Assembly (NCBI GenBank): GCA_020746105.1
Contig: CM036618.1
Location: 119,151,161-119,215,160, forward strand
Length of the DNA: 64,000 nucleotides
Direction of reading: 5' to 3'
Source of the DNA: Trogon surrucura
Taxonomy: Eukaryota > Chordata > Aves > Trogoniformes > Trogonidae
This document shows, one piece after another, positions 24,441-36,944 of the stretch; the stretch's first letter is position 1, and each line of letters begins with the position of its first letter. A program made the position numbers and the translations under genes. The notes under the pieces were generated by a model. It worked only from the letters and a program-made list of their open reading frames with translations. It did no database searches and was not told where the DNA came from.

Positions 24441-27400
24441 GTATACAAATACGTTCAAATTTGACTCGTTTTCCCTCCAGGATATGTTTCATTCCACCCC
24501 TCCCACTGTCGCACCGACAAGTTTTCTAAGTCAATGCACTATTACTATATGAGAATGAAATCCAATAAATTATTTAAGTAGAAACCGAATGCCTAAAGAC
24601 AAAACTGTGACCCCTAATCCTAACAGGTGTCTTCCTGGTAGAGGTGAAAGTTTCCCCTCGTATCTAAAGCTCTGCATCTGCATGTCTGTAGGGCTTCCCC
24701 AGCTGCAACAGCTCAGAAACTCTCCGGAAGCCATGGAAAAAAAACAGCAGACGTATTTTTCTGGACTTGAAATGATAATTTGCTGCACGAAAGGTAATCA
24801 ATATCTATGGATCCAAAGAGCACTTGGCACCATTGTGCTACAGCTGTTAGGAGTTCACCTTCAGGATGAAGCCTAAGGTGAAAGCCCTCACCATCACTCG
24901 AAAATGATGAATATTTGTTGCATCACTGCTCTGCAGAACTGATCATCATGCCTATAATTACTCTTTTTGTCTCTCATACTCCCTCCTGACCAACAAGCTT
25001 TGTCCAACCTTGCCCAAGCTCCTGATCTCGCAGGGCTTCTTGCCTACCTCCTCCTTCCAGCTACTGTCCACAACTCCTGTGTGTGATGTTTCCATGGAGA
25101 AATGCTGCCATATAGACCCAGGAGCAGCTGATGAAGTGGTTTCTGGCAGACATCTATAAAAAACCCCACTAATCTTACTTCATTTGTGACCCCATTGTAC
25201 CAAGATTTCCGTGATTAAAAATCTGCTTTAGCAAAGAGTATCATCATTTATCTTTCCTGAGGGCATAACCCAAAACGGGTAAGGTTTTCCTTCTTTCATA
25301 CAAACAAAATACCAGCACCACAATTATTTACTGCTTGCTGTAGCCTGTGCTTCTGAGCCAGTTTTTGCTCATAAGAGGAGCAGAAGTTTTCATCTGTGGT
25401 ATGAGATGAAAAGAGCCCGGAAAGCCAGCAGAGGTGTGTTGGAAATTTCCACGGGAAAGAAAAGAGAAGGAGAATCTGAAACAAGATTTTAATTTATGAA
25501 TCCCTACAGCCCATGATTCTGTATTTCATCATTTTATCCATGAAATTTAAGTTTACCTTTCCTCATTTCTTTGACTCACAGACTGCTCTGGCTTAGATGC
25601 CACCTGAACTCCCTGCAGTCAGACCCCTTCCAGCCCACACCTGAAACGCAGAGAGTTACGCACAACGCGAACAAGAAACTCAAGTAAGCAATCACAGTGA
25701 GAAGCACTCATTAAACTCTTCCGAAAGAGCAACTCAGATGCTGAAAGCACTCACAAATAGGTGGTTTTTTTGAAGAAAATCAGCAGTATTGAAAGATAAC
25801 AATGATGATAATGATATACATCTATGCATACATCTGGAATGTCTGGGGTTTTTTAACTGCACCTCAGTCAACTGAGACATAAAACTACATGTCTGTTGTA
25901 GGCAGTGATATAAAAATGCAATGATTTTCTCTTCAAAATCCCTAAAGAGCTCTTTGCATTTAAATCTAAAATGAAATCACCCTACCATACTCATTTATTA
26001 TTTCCACCGTTCAGAGATTTGTCTACTTATAGGCGAAAAAAACACTACCCATAGCCATATTTTCATACTAGAACACTTGTAAAACTTCACTGAGATTACA
26101 TGGATGGAATTGGATCAAATAAAATCCTGGTCTAAATTCTGGTATCACCGTCGCTTTGGTTTAAAATCAGCTCTTCTGTGGCAAACATTTTCCTATGCCT
26201 GCAGAAGGACTGACACTTTCATTTTCTTCCTATGTCTAATTCGTGATTCCCCCGATATTTTCTCCCATAAAACCTCCTCCCACAGCCTTCGTATCCCAGA
26301 TATTTATCTTTGGATGGGATGAACCCATTTTTTAGAGATGCCTTTTCTTTTTGTGGTGACCAGAGAGAGTCAAAACAAGCTGTTTAGACAACTTTTAAAA
26401 AGCTGAAGCTAAAGCTGGAGCAATAAATCCCATCCAGAATTGAGGAAAAGGTCAAACCCAACTAGTAATAAAAGACAGCAGCAACACCACTACAAATAAA
26501 CACAATTTGAAAAAAAAATATATAAACAGCGAACATCACTGTACTCTCTGCTTATATAGTCCTTTGGCTACTGTATCTCAGCATTTAAATCCAAACTGGA
26601 ATGCTGAATGAGATCTTCGGTTTGCAGTTGGGCAACACAGGAAAAGAGCAAGGAGATGTTTCCAAAGGCAAAACCAGGAGTTAAGTGGTTTGCTCCCACT
26701 GACTTCAAGCAAGAGCAGAGCTTCTCACTGGGACTGAGACAGGCTTGACTGGAAACATCCAACAGAGTGACTGCAGGGCCAACGCTCCGCGACACACGCC
26801 CAGAAAGAGCAGCAGGGATCAAGGGCATCCTTGTCCTCCTGAGACAACAGTGAGCAAGTCATTCTTCTTAGATCCGCCTCAAAGGAGTCTACCAAAGGAA
26901 ATGTCTGAGAGGGAGACATAAAATAAAGTAGCTCTTCCCCAGCCCTGCACCAAGGCCCCTTTCAGCACATCATCGCCCTTCATCCTCCTCACTAGATCAC
27001 TTCTCTCAGAACTATCTTGGGAATTTTAACTCCAAACCACGGAAGCGTTGAAGGTGCGTCTGTGTGCACATGTGCAACACTTGTACATGCAGTTCTGTAC
27101 CAAAACCACAGCCCTGCCACGTCAGGATTAAGAGCCATCAAAAGGTGCAGTTGCTTCAGTGGTCAGTAACGCTGACAACATTAACCCTATTTCCGTGGCT
27201 CCGCTGATAAAGATCATTACTCGGGTTCCTGAGATCCATAGTTCCCTTCAGGTCAACAGCAGTTGAGAACCAAAAGTAAAAAAGGTAGATGACTCTAGAA
27301 ACAGTTTTAGAGCTCTAAGGAAACAGAAGTGGTAACCTCGAGTCCCTTTTTGCCATCAGATTCATCAAATTCAGTAAAGAGATCCAGCTACAGAAACACA

Positions 27401-28340
27401 ACTTTTACATAAATGCTTTTGGCGCACAACCCTTCCCACAGAACGAGTAGAAATAAGTACCAAGCAGCTATTAGTATTTATTAGTACTAAGAAATAGTAG
27501 CTGAGCTGACTATGGTGGTGTCAAAATCAATGCCATTCCCAGACTGAGAGGTAAGCACCGTGAGATGTGGGATTCAGTGTGTCACCAGGAACAGATGATG
27601 CTCAGGGACACTAAGTAAAGGTCAACGCAATAAACGAGAGGCAAAGGACAGTTGAGGGGAGAGAAGTTCCGTAGGAAGTAGAGCAGGAAACAGAGCAATT
27701 ACAGGAAACACTCTGGATACAGTACGAAATATTTATCTTTCTGGTTCTTCCCATGTTTCCATAGAGCCTCAATAATCCAGACCAGGACCCTTTGGTTTAG
27801 ATGCTGGTTAGAGCGCAGTGAGGAAAGCAGCTGGTGGAAACTCTCCTGTAGCCCTGAAACACAGTTAGCGCATGCAAGCAGCTAAAAAATGTGGCACTTA
27901 AAAGAAGAGAGGCACAGTAGGGCAGTTAAAGCACAGTATAACTAGCTATGGTTTGCGAGCTCACAGGAGGTATTAATGCAGTAATGTTAATAACAAATCC
28001 ACAGGAATTGCCACCTAGAACCGCACAGCCACGCGTTCTTCTGCTTCTGTCAGGGCAAACTCAGCTGAAGAAGTTCCTTCCCTGCTACAGATAAAGCCCC
28101 TGCTTATAGAGGATGGGAGAGCAGCCAGACAGGACCTGCTTCATGTGACCTTTTTGAAGCATTTTACAGGTAACATTTTCCAGGGCCTGATCCAGCCCCT
28201 AAATACTAATAGACAGTAGGTAGTAGATGTAACATTACTGAAAGATACTGGAGAAGAGAAGCCCTTAGATGTTTTTATAAATGTATTCTCATAAATGAAA
28301 GCATACTGCAAAAATCTTGGTCCGTTAACAATGGCTTTCG
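24441..28340. other. Unique non-coding DNA, no gene seen
   Basis: AT-rich to balanced sequence. No coding domain or clear repeat was recognised apart from a possible MIR-like relic near 26.7 kb, listed separately. Confidence 0.5.
26672..26745 (-). mobile_element. Possible MIR-like SINE relic
   Basis: On the plus strand GGAGTTAAGTGGTTTGCTCC followed by an AGCAAGAGCAGAGC block resembles the reverse complement of a MIR (TTAAGTGACTTGCCC, then GTGGCAGAGC). The match is partial and recalled from memory, with no B-box-like end, so it is tentative. Confidence 0.35.
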
Positions 28341-28712
28341 AATCACAGAATGTCTTAGGTTGGAAGGGAGCGTAGAGATAATTTTAACCAACCTTTCTGC
28401 CATGGGATAATTTGAACCAACCTTTCTGCCATGGGCAGGGATGCCCTTAACCAGCCCAGGCTGCTCAAGACCTCACCCAACCTGGCCTTGAACACCTCCA
28501 GGGAGGGGACAGCCACAGCCTCTCTGGGCAATCTAGTCCAGAGTCTTGTCACCCTCGGACTGAAGAATTTCTTCCTAAGATCCAATTTAAACCTATTCTC
28601 CTTCAACTTAAACCCATTTCCCCTTGTCCTGTTGCTGGACACTCTTGTACAAAGTACCTCTGCAGCCTCCCTGGAGGTTCCCGTCAGGTACTGGAAGGCT
28701 GTGATAAAAACG
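28341..28712 (-). mobile_element. CR1 LINE 3' fragment with 29-bp internal duplication
   Basis: A minus-strand CR1 whose 3' end is at about 28341 (AATCACAGAATGTCTTAGGT). It reads back through the C-terminal ORF2 region: NRTRGNGFKLKENRFKLDLR, FFSPRVTRLWTRLPREAV and PSLEVF. It is of a different and older subfamily (CR1-C/Y-like wording) than the copies at 3-15 kb. A 29-bp tandem duplication with one mismatch (28377-28405 and 28406-28434) lies in the 3' UTR. The 5' truncation is blurred, at about 28700-28712. Confidence 0.9.
28377..28434. repeat. 29-bp tandem duplication inside CR1
   Basis: Two adjacent 29-bp units (28377-28405, 28406-28434) differ at one base (T to G at the ninth position). 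Each contains AACCAACCTTTCTGCCATGG. The CR1 consensus has one such unit, so this is a later replication-slippage event. Confidence 0.95.
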
Positions 28713-29319
28713 AAGAGCCAAGGCCTCCCCTCACGTCAACACGTGAAGAATTGGGACTGACCTGACTACGTCCGCACGAACACACATCCTTAGGAGAGTC
28801 TCACTTCTGGCTCCGCTATTTCATTGATACCACAGGGACAAATTCTTTCCCCGGTGACGCTGGGGTAACACTGAAGTTACTCAGTCAACCACCGCGGTCA
28901 CACGCTGTTGTTGCTATTAGTGCAACCCAGGGAATGTACACAGTGAAATGCTGGTCTCCCCTCCCCTTTCGGAGAATTTATTAGCTTATTTATTGATGTG
29001 TTCGCCACGGGGCCAAGACCGTCATGACTGCTTGTATGGAGTCAACACCTTTCCGTAACAGCGGGGCGAGCGAGGAAATTCCCGGTTGTTAAACAGCCGA
29101 CATCTGCAGTACCAGACTAAAACAATCTCTCAAGCAAATGTATTCCTTGATCTAAAAACACACGTTTCCCGATTGTCTTCACTCTCCAAACACAAACGAC
29201 TGTGTCCTACACTCATTTACAGCAGCGCTAATCCAAAATAACGCCACCAAGGCGGCTGAGGTACTCCAGATCTACGCTGGTGCGAGTGAGAGCGTTTGGC
29301 ATCCAGTACCTACGGCTGT
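28713..29319. other. Unique non-coding DNA
   Basis: No gene recognised. A GCTGAGGTACTCCAGATCTA block near 29254 faintly resembles an arm of the MITE at 29320, but not enough to call. Confidence 0.45.
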
Positions 29320-29411
29320 AGATCCTCAGCTGGTGGAGATCATCGCAGTTCTTTCAAGTCGATGCCTCCGAAATTAATGTAGTTATGCTGATTTACACCA
29401 GGTGAGGATCT
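29320..29411. mobile_element. Palindromic MITE-like element
   Basis: A 92-bp imperfect palindrome. Its left end (AGATCCTCAGCTGGTG...) and right end (...TTTACACCAGGTGAGGATCT) are inverted copies that match at about 20 of the first 23 positions, and the similarity fades towards the centre at about 29365. It has no coding capacity. The sequence resembles the short palindromic DNA-transposon relics shared by archosaurs (Chompy-type in crocodilians). That name is from memory and not certain. Confidence 0.75.
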
Positions 29412-29683
29412 GCCTTGTGGTTTCTGCCTTTAAATTCTCTTCCTGTCAGCCGTCTCACTCCAAAATGGTTTCAATAGGCAACTTCTAGCCAGAATTTCCT
29501 CTGCTATTTATAGGATTATCTCAAGAGTTTCTACGATAATCTCCGTATTTCCATCTTTGTATCAGAGCCTGTTCCAGAGTTGTATTACAGCCAAACTATT
29601 CACATATCCAGATGACACCATCCCTTCCTCCTCTTTTCCCTTCCCTATTTGGGGCGATTATACAGAGGGGAAATGTCTCTCAC

Positions 29684-29745
29684 GGCCAGATCCTCAGCTG
29701 GCATAAATCAGCATAAAATTGACATTAGTGATTTACATCACTTAG
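29684..29745. mobile_element. Shortened copy of the palindromic MITE
   Basis: GGCCAGATCCTCAGCTGG followed by CATAAATCAGCATAA repeats the left arm of the 29320 element. After a short centre, GTGATTTACATCACTTAGC is a decayed right arm. The centre is shortened by about 30 bp relative to the first copy. It lies 270 bp away from it. Confidence 0.7.
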
Positions 29746-31830
29746 CAATATAGAAGAAAAGACAAACAAAAAGAGAAAAGAATTAGTTTTTACCAATGCA
29801 GTTTAAAATTAGTAACAGGTCTTTATAACAATATTGAAAGAATATTAAAATGTAACCCATATGTACACCTTTGATGTGTGTTTTACTGGCTCAGCTAGGC
29901 ATCATTTCCAGCTTGGAATGACAAAGCTTCTTGCTTTTTTGTTTCATAAAATCCTCAGCAATTCCACCTCTAAATAGTCCGTATTTATTCAGCATACTTC
30001 ACCTCAAGTGTACTTAAAACACAAAACCAAGGTCTTTCACAAACAAAACCTCTTCTGTCGACTTCACACTTTCCTTTCATCCAGCAAAATGTTAAATTCG
30101 ACCTGTTGAAACAGGTCAGGTTTAACAAAATTTTAAGCTTGCTATACAGAAGCGCCACAGGGGATCTACAGACATCAATTCTCATTCACACTCCAGAAAT
30201 CTTACAGTAAATAATTTACCGTACAATTTCCTATTGATCCATCCAGCCCTCTGTCATTTCCCAATGTCTGTGTCCACTTAGAACTAGTTTTATTCCTCCT
30301 CTGAAGAGCCAGAGTTCCTCTACACTGAGTCCTTGTAAACTAGCAGGTATCTGCTCAACTGTGATGCTCTACACAAAGATCTTAATTAATAGAACAACCC
30401 GGATCAGAAGAGAGCAGCACACACAGCGGAGAGAGTTGAAAAGTAGAATTCCCCGCAGGGACGGACTCCGAGTCTGTGAAACCCTTCAGAGAATCAAAGC
30501 AATCTGCATCACAAGCACATTTTCCCCACACAGGAGCGCTTGCAGGAACTGCCAGCTTCTACACAGATATAAGTAAAAACAAAAGAGGCAAAGCTGACTT
30601 GTGATTTCCCCTTGTTAGACTTGACATCTTGACACAGCCTTTCGGGGGAGATCTGACAGCCAGTGGCAGAGACTAAATATGTAGGAGAAGCTACGTATCA
30701 GCAAAGGCAACATGGAACACAGGCTCTTGAATCGAGCTCTCACGGGTCAGCAAATGAAAGCTTTCCCCGCCTCCACCACCACACACACACTTTCTCCCCC
30801 AGGGCCAAAAAGGTTGGAGCAAGATGAAGCACTTCTGGCCTGGAAATCAGTTGTCGTATGTTCGGGGTGAGGGGTTGGCATGAGGGCAGATCTCATTTCA
30901 AATAAACACGCTTCCTCCTTTCATTTCCCTTCACCTTCCAGGTGAGACGGCAAACCAGGACATCGGCATTCGAAGTCCATGTCAGAGGTTTAATTTTGTG
31001 CAGTTTATACTACTTGAAATCAGGTTATTGCTCTACCTTTACGGAGATGAATCCAAATTGAAAACAGAACCTGGAGGAACCGTGTAGACGCCGGACTCAC
31101 AGCAGCGGGCATTTTAGTGAGAAAAGTGCGTGTTCACACTCTTCGTTTCTTATTCAGCGCAGGGAGGGGCGAGTCGGTACACACTGAAGTCCAGGGAGAA
31201 TGAGGAGCAATGACAAATTCCTACAGAAAAGGTAATTGTGTTCCCTCTTTCTGCTGCTCCATCACAGGCTAAATTCATCTTCTTTTCACTTACCGGGAAA
31301 AAAGTCACTCAACGCCGTTGACCCGATTGGAGTTAGACCAGGGATAATTTGGCCAAAACCAAGCAATGACACTCAGCAGGATTACTGCAGGGTGGAACTT
31401 CTGGCTATGGTTGCTTTCTAAAAAATGTGTAGGAATAGTCAACAACGAGACGGAGCCCAGTATGCAAAATTCAATGTCATTTCCGATAAAGCAACGACAC
31501 ATGACACCGTAGAAGATGTATGTACTTCATTTACAAGCTGCCACTCCTTAGCTACTGTTACGTAGCTCGATCGCTCTATTAGCTAATGGGATATTAAGGA
31601 TCAGAGGCTTGAAATCAATAAAACTAATCCAATAAGGAAGATGGGCAAGGCAAGACAGGGGGAATATTGCTAGGCTGCTGTCTAAAGTGTTTGAGTCAAA
31701 CCAGTTTGCCAGGAAAGAGATCCCCAGAAATCCCTGTGAACTGCAACAAATGTCGCTTGGTAAGAATCTAGGCTGGAATTTGCAAAGTTTATGTCATTTT
31801 GATATAACTTCTTATCTCTAAAAACACTGC
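29746..31830. other. Unique non-coding DNA
   Basis: No gene recognised. A short (CA)n-like tract lies near 30775-30790. Frames of up to 71 codons carry no domain. Confidence 0.5.
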
Positions 31831-31890
31831 GGGTAAAATCCTGATCCCGCTTAAGTTAGACTGACATCAGTGGAGCAAAGAATTCATCTC
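31831..31890. mobile_element. Second-type palindromic MITE relic
   Basis: GGGTAAAATCCTGATCCCGC at the left and GACATCAGTGGAGCAAAGAA plus TTCATCTCAC at the right match, with several substitutions, the two arms of a recalled short palindromic element of the form GGGTGAAATCCTGGCCCC...GGATTTCACCC. The two arms of this copy have drifted apart, so its own palindromic symmetry is weak. The identification depends on recalled consensus wording. Confidence 0.5.
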
Positions 31891-34800
31891 ACGATAAAGG
31901 CCAGGGGTAGACCAGAAAGCAGGACTGCTCAAATCCCATTCATAAAGTCGAAGGATCAAGTAAAAAGCTTTCTCTTCTCTGAAACTAAAACTATTCCTTG
32001 GAAATACACATTCAAGTGGGTATGACTAGGTAGACTAAGAATTCATCTTCTAATACTGAGTGCATGATTCATAGCAGATACTAAATCTAAGTTTTAAAGC
32101 TGGCTGTTTCTGCCTACTAGTGATGAAGAGCTGTCTGCAAGTATTTAGTTCCTGCCACTTACTCTGGCAGGAGGCAACCGCACACGGAAAGTATGTGGCA
32201 TCCTTTCCACCCTCTGACTGACGAGGCAGGTAAGCGCCTTAACGCAAAACTTAAATTTAAATTACATCATCGGAACTGACCTCGCCATTCATTAAACACA
32301 GAGCCTGGGATGACTGGCCTTTTAATCGTGATACCTCAGGATTTTTGCAGGAGCTTAAGGAAAATTTTATCCTGCTTGTGTCTGCTGAACAGAAAAAGCG
32401 TCGTGGGCAGACCAGCAGCGGAAGGGAATAGTGAAATTTATGCTCCACATTTTTAAACTACATGCCCAAACACATTTTAAGTAGAGCCGCTTACGCTTCC
32501 GCAGAAGTACGCACATGTAACACTGAACAGGAGTTAGATCCATTTAACAGCTATCACGCTCAAAACATTCAGACAAATATTTAGAACCATTTATTCTAAG
32601 TACACGGAAGAGATCACAGCGAACAGGAATGAACACAAACCTCTGTGACCACGTCGGTCGTCCCTATTATTATTGAGCGTCAAAACATCAGTCAGCGCGC
32701 CCCAGCTGCGCTAGGATTCTGTGAGATGCAGCATAAATCTTCCTTCTTCCTCAGCTTTGCACACCGGTAGATTTAGCAGCAATGAGCCCTCAAAACCTGT
32801 ATTACTTGGGGTGTTTTTTGTCCCAGATTAGTGGCTGGCATTACCAAAACACTACCAGGTTGCACCCAAGCTAAGAAAATTGAGTCCGTTGGCTCTGCAA
32901 CGCACACCTCGGTGTGTCCCTGTGTGCTTGGGATCCTCATCAGGAAGGCTTTGAGATCAGCACTGAAACTACTTCTTTTAGACAGAGTTATTCATTTCCA
33001 CTAACGATTTAGCTAAGAAAACCCCACCATGTGCAACTTCTCAGCCTACTCATTTGTCTGTCCTAGTGACCAGCTAATAATTACGGTCAAACATGCCCGT
33101 AATAGTTTCCCTCAAACTTTCTGACCAGCTAGGTTAACTGAGAAGGTTTGATCATGTAAATCCAAACTTTATCTCTACAAATATAAATGCTCCTGTTGGG
33201 AAAAAAAAAACAAACCCAGCAATTCTAAACACTGAAACACCCAAAGAAAATTATACCACAGACAAACGCACTTACTTTCTAGCAAAAAGATGAAGTTGAG
33301 ATTTAAATATTGAGGTTATCTAGAAAGATGATGATCTGAAGAAGCAAAAGTGAAATTAGAGGACTTGCCTGCTATCTTACACAGCTCTAGACATTAACAC
33401 CAGAAGCATGCGTACACTAAGAAAACATTCTCTGAATTGCAGGGTTTGATAGAAACTAATTACGGTAAAAGCTTCTGGCAACTTGAAGTACAAAGAATTC
33501 TCCTGCTGATACGTAAAATGTTACCAGAAACAAAATAAATACACCAACTGACACAGGTAGATTGTCTCCGCCAAGTGCCCAGAGGGATGTAAACACAAGG
33601 ACAGTAATTCTGGCCTGACTCCGTCCTAAACGAAAAGGTCCCCAACGCTGCAACCCGAGGGAGGGAAACAACAGCTCAAAGCCAGCCAGCGGAGCGGGCC
33701 AGCTCCAGCGTCGCCGATTTCTGGATAATATTGGTTAATCCTGATTACGTTTGGATTTCCTTTGTGAGTTTCTTCTGGACAGCTGACACAGGGATCTTTG
33801 TGACCGTTCAGTGCTTGAGCTTAACGTCCAGGGTGTTACCGACCAGTGCTCTGGGAGCACGTGGCACCATCACTAGAACCTGCACGAAAACTGCATTACA
33901 AAGCTCGCAGCTATTCACGTATTCCTGCGAAGGAGGAATGCAAAGGCACCGACACGCTAAGAAAAAGAATTTCGAAGTAGGACTGGTCGGAAAATACTTT
34001 GTGTTCCAGCAGGCGTTTTTCTTTTTTTTTTCCTTTGTAATTTTCCGCGGCAAAATAATAACCCACAAATGTTGAATTCTTTTTCGTTTGGGTTTTTGTT
34101 TCTTCACCACGGATTTGATGAAAAGCCTTTTTCATTGAAGAAGACACGTCAGCTTTCTTGAACAAAAAAAAAAAAACCTGACAAATTCTACTTGGAAGAC
34201 AGTACTTTTTAACATAATGCCATCTTGTGACCACCGTAACGTATGATTACAAGCCTTAAGGAATCAAACTACCACGGCATACGTCTCAAACAATGCAACT
34301 GAACATACAAATTACGTATTTTTGTCTTTCATGAATATTCCTCCGAATAATACTCGATCAATTCAAATGCTGGTGCAACATGAGCACAAAAAGCCAGGTT
34401 TTTGGCTGCTATAAATCAGCACAATTTCAGTGAGGTTGATGCACTTACACACGTTTAGACTAGATTAAAATCTGCCCTCAATCCTGAGTCACATACGAAC
34501 ACAGGCAAATCAAAATACGTGGTTTTTTTTTTTAATTCAGTTACCCTGAAGAGAACAAGTATTTCCTCCCTTTGATCATGTTAAGTAAATGTGGTCCAAG
34601 AGAACAGAATATTACGAACTTCAGCACAAAGTTTCACCGTTTCACTGATTAAATAGCACCAGAGTCAGAGCTGAAACTTTCGTTGACTTTGCAACTCCAA
34701 AGAGGCCATTTTTAACCTTTCAGCGTAGCTGCTGAGTTGCCACTTCAATACGCCCTTGTTACCCCTGCAGAACGTAACCAAAAAAAGAAGAAAATAAAAT

Positions 34801-35408
34801 AAACACAACGGGGGCTGAAACAAAAGGCAGTTAAAACACTCACTCTTCAGTTCTTGGTGTTACTGGGCTGGTCAGGAAATGAAACCATTGCTGCAGGAAT
34901 TTCAAGGGCTGAATATACAGGGAAGGGGGTCAAGGTTTGGGGTGGCTTCCTCTCCCCTGGCACTGGGAAACCAGAACAACCTTATATCACTGACGCAGCT
35001 CCGGATGCTGGCTAAGTGGCTGGGAATGGATGGAAACACGAGAGAAAACAGCATTTCCTAAAGAACAACTCGAGAAAATGCCGCAAGAACACTGCTTCTT
35101 AGGGTGATCTGTATTTTGTAGAAAAATATCCAAGTGAAGGAAAATTACCTCCTTGCATTTCATTTTTTTTAAGTACTTGCCATCAAACACAGGATCAGGA
35201 AACTTCCCAGGAGGTTAATGTACTAATCTTACCACAGAAAAATTCACACGTGCACATCCCTAAGCAAAACGTACTTGATGCCATAAAAAAGATGGAAAAA
35301 CCATATCTTGATCTCAGATAAAATTAAGACTATGGTAAGAAAGTCACATCACAAGGAAAATGACTGGAAGAAATACAAAATACATTTATGCTATATCACA
35401 CACACATG
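31891..35408. other. Unique non-coding DNA, no gene seen
   Basis: AT-rich sequence with A- or T-runs near 33199, 34021, 34164 and 34523. Frames of up to 114 codons around 33731-34234 on both strands are low-complexity, Lys/Phe-rich translations of A/T runs. A doubtful MITE relic at 34.4 kb is listed separately. Confidence 0.5.
34408..34480. mobile_element. Doubtful MITE relic
   Basis: GCTATAAATCAGCACAATTT, then GGTTGATGCACTTACACACG and ATCTGCCC, follow the order of the 29320-type MITE (TGTAAATCAGCAT...ATGCTGATTTACAC...ATCTGCC). Many substitutions are needed, so this is weak. Confidence 0.3.
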
Positions 35409-35580
35409 GAATCACAAAATGTTTGGGGTTGGAAGGGACCTCCAGAGAGCATCTAGTCCAAGTTCCCCGGCAGAGCAGGATCCTCTAGGGCGGCCACACA
35501 GCAACGCATCCAGGCGGGGTCTGAAAGTCTCCAGAGGAGACTCCATGACCTCTCTGGGCAGCCAGAGCCAGGGCTCCATC
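35409..35580 (-). mobile_element. CR1 LINE 3' fragment
   Basis: A minus-strand CR1 with its 3' end at 35409 (GAATCACAAAATGTTTGGGG, then TTGGAAGGGACCTCCAGAGA and ATCTAGTCCAAGTTCCCC). It continues through GGCAGAGCAGGATCC and CATCCAGGCGGGG to CTCTGGGCAGCC, where it is truncated or fades at about 35560-35580. About 170 bp remain, with small deletions, so it is an older copy than those at 3-15 kb. Confidence 0.88.
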
Positions 35581-36239
35581 GTGGGACCTTTCCAGCTCAG
35601 AGTTCAAAGCAGGGCTGGCATCCCAACCGAGCAGGCGGCACGTGATGTCTAACGCAGGGGGCTGGCAGAAGACAAACCCAACCGTCTCACGTAGGCTGCC
35701 AGGTCACTGTCAGACACCCCATCAACACTCCTCTCAATGGTCAGAATAATTTCCCTTCCAGCTCAGAATAATTTCTGCTCTGGGCTTCCTTCCTTCACTT
35801 TGAATTCGACGGGTATCAACGCGAAAACCAAAAACCCAGAAAAGTCTCTCTGCTGTCAGACTATCACAGAACTGCAGGTGCTTCCCACCGCTCCCTGCTC
35901 CCGACATCGCTCTGATCAGACCCCGTCTTTTGGATGTAACATCAAATAAGAATATTCTGTGTTTATCAACACAAACTAACACACCCCATCTTTAGAAACT
36001 GGCTGTTTCTTTAGTAACCGTGTCTCCTTGTTTCTGTAGAACAGCAGCAAACAGCACATGGAGTAAACCATAAAGGAAAGACGCTTTGTAGACATCATGG
36101 GTGCCTGTGGAGGAATCAACAGCAAAAGCTTGATTCAGCGTTAGGTCATATATGGTTAGAGAGAAGGACCACAGAAGGGTGGGGAGTCTCTTATTTCTTA
36201 GTTCTGAAAGGAGAAAAAAGGCAATCTTGGACAGGACTC
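35581..36239. other. Unique non-coding DNA
   Basis: No gene or repeat recognised. Frames of 70-82 codons on opposite strands around 35734-35982 are mirror frames without known domains. Confidence 0.5.
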
Positions 36240-36410
36240 ACCAGTACAGAGAGTTCAAATCCTTGCATTGCTACAGTTGACCAAACCACGCTTGAGGAAA
36301 GTCATTTAATCACCCCCCAGCTCAGTTACCCTGCTCGTACACAGGGATAACAACCCCTCCTATACCTGATCTTGAGGGAGACTTATAAATTGCTCCTATA
36401 ATAAAGTCCA
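36240..36410 (+). mobile_element. MIR-like CORE-SINE remnant
   Basis: The order of blocks matches MIR: a pol III B-box-like GTTCAAATCCT (36253-36263), a decayed GGAAAGTCATTTAATCAC (family: GGCAAGTCACTTAACCTC), AGCTCAGTTACCCTG (family: CTCAGTTTCC), and ACAGGGATAACAACCCCTCC (family: ATGGGGATAATAATACCTACC). The element is a tRNA-derived SINE relic predating birds. The alignment is by eye against recalled consensus wording. Confidence 0.6.
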
Positions 36411-36944
36411 GACAGCCCTTGGCAAGTGCCTTGACTCACGGCCATGCAGTACCCTATTTCCCTCTATGACAAGTCCCGGCACTCTGGTAGAGCTTACCTT
36501 CAGGGAACATACCCAAAAAGTCCATTTAGACACGGAACTTCCAAACTGTAACAGTCGTGACTTATTTCAAAGAGGGCCCTTAATGCACACTCCTTGGAAA
36601 ACAATCCCAAAGAAGCTTCACTGAAAATCCCCGTTGCTGGCAGCGATACGGAATTCTGCAACTTCAGTGTTTACCAGCTACAGAAATTTGGCAAAATAAA
36701 TGTAGGCATCTCTATATTCCGGACTTTTTCTTCTCTGCTTGCTCTGGTTTTCTGTGAAAAACCAATTACAAAGTAGAAATCTCCGTGATGATTTTGACTG
36801 ATCAGCCGGAGAAATTTAGATAAATTTGGTTTTTCACGGACTGCAGCTGTTGTTCTTTTCAGTGCCTTAACGCAATTTATCATTCGAATGTGTTGGCTCA
36901 GGAACGCTGCTCCAGTTTTCCTCTACCTCCTACCACTAATCCAA

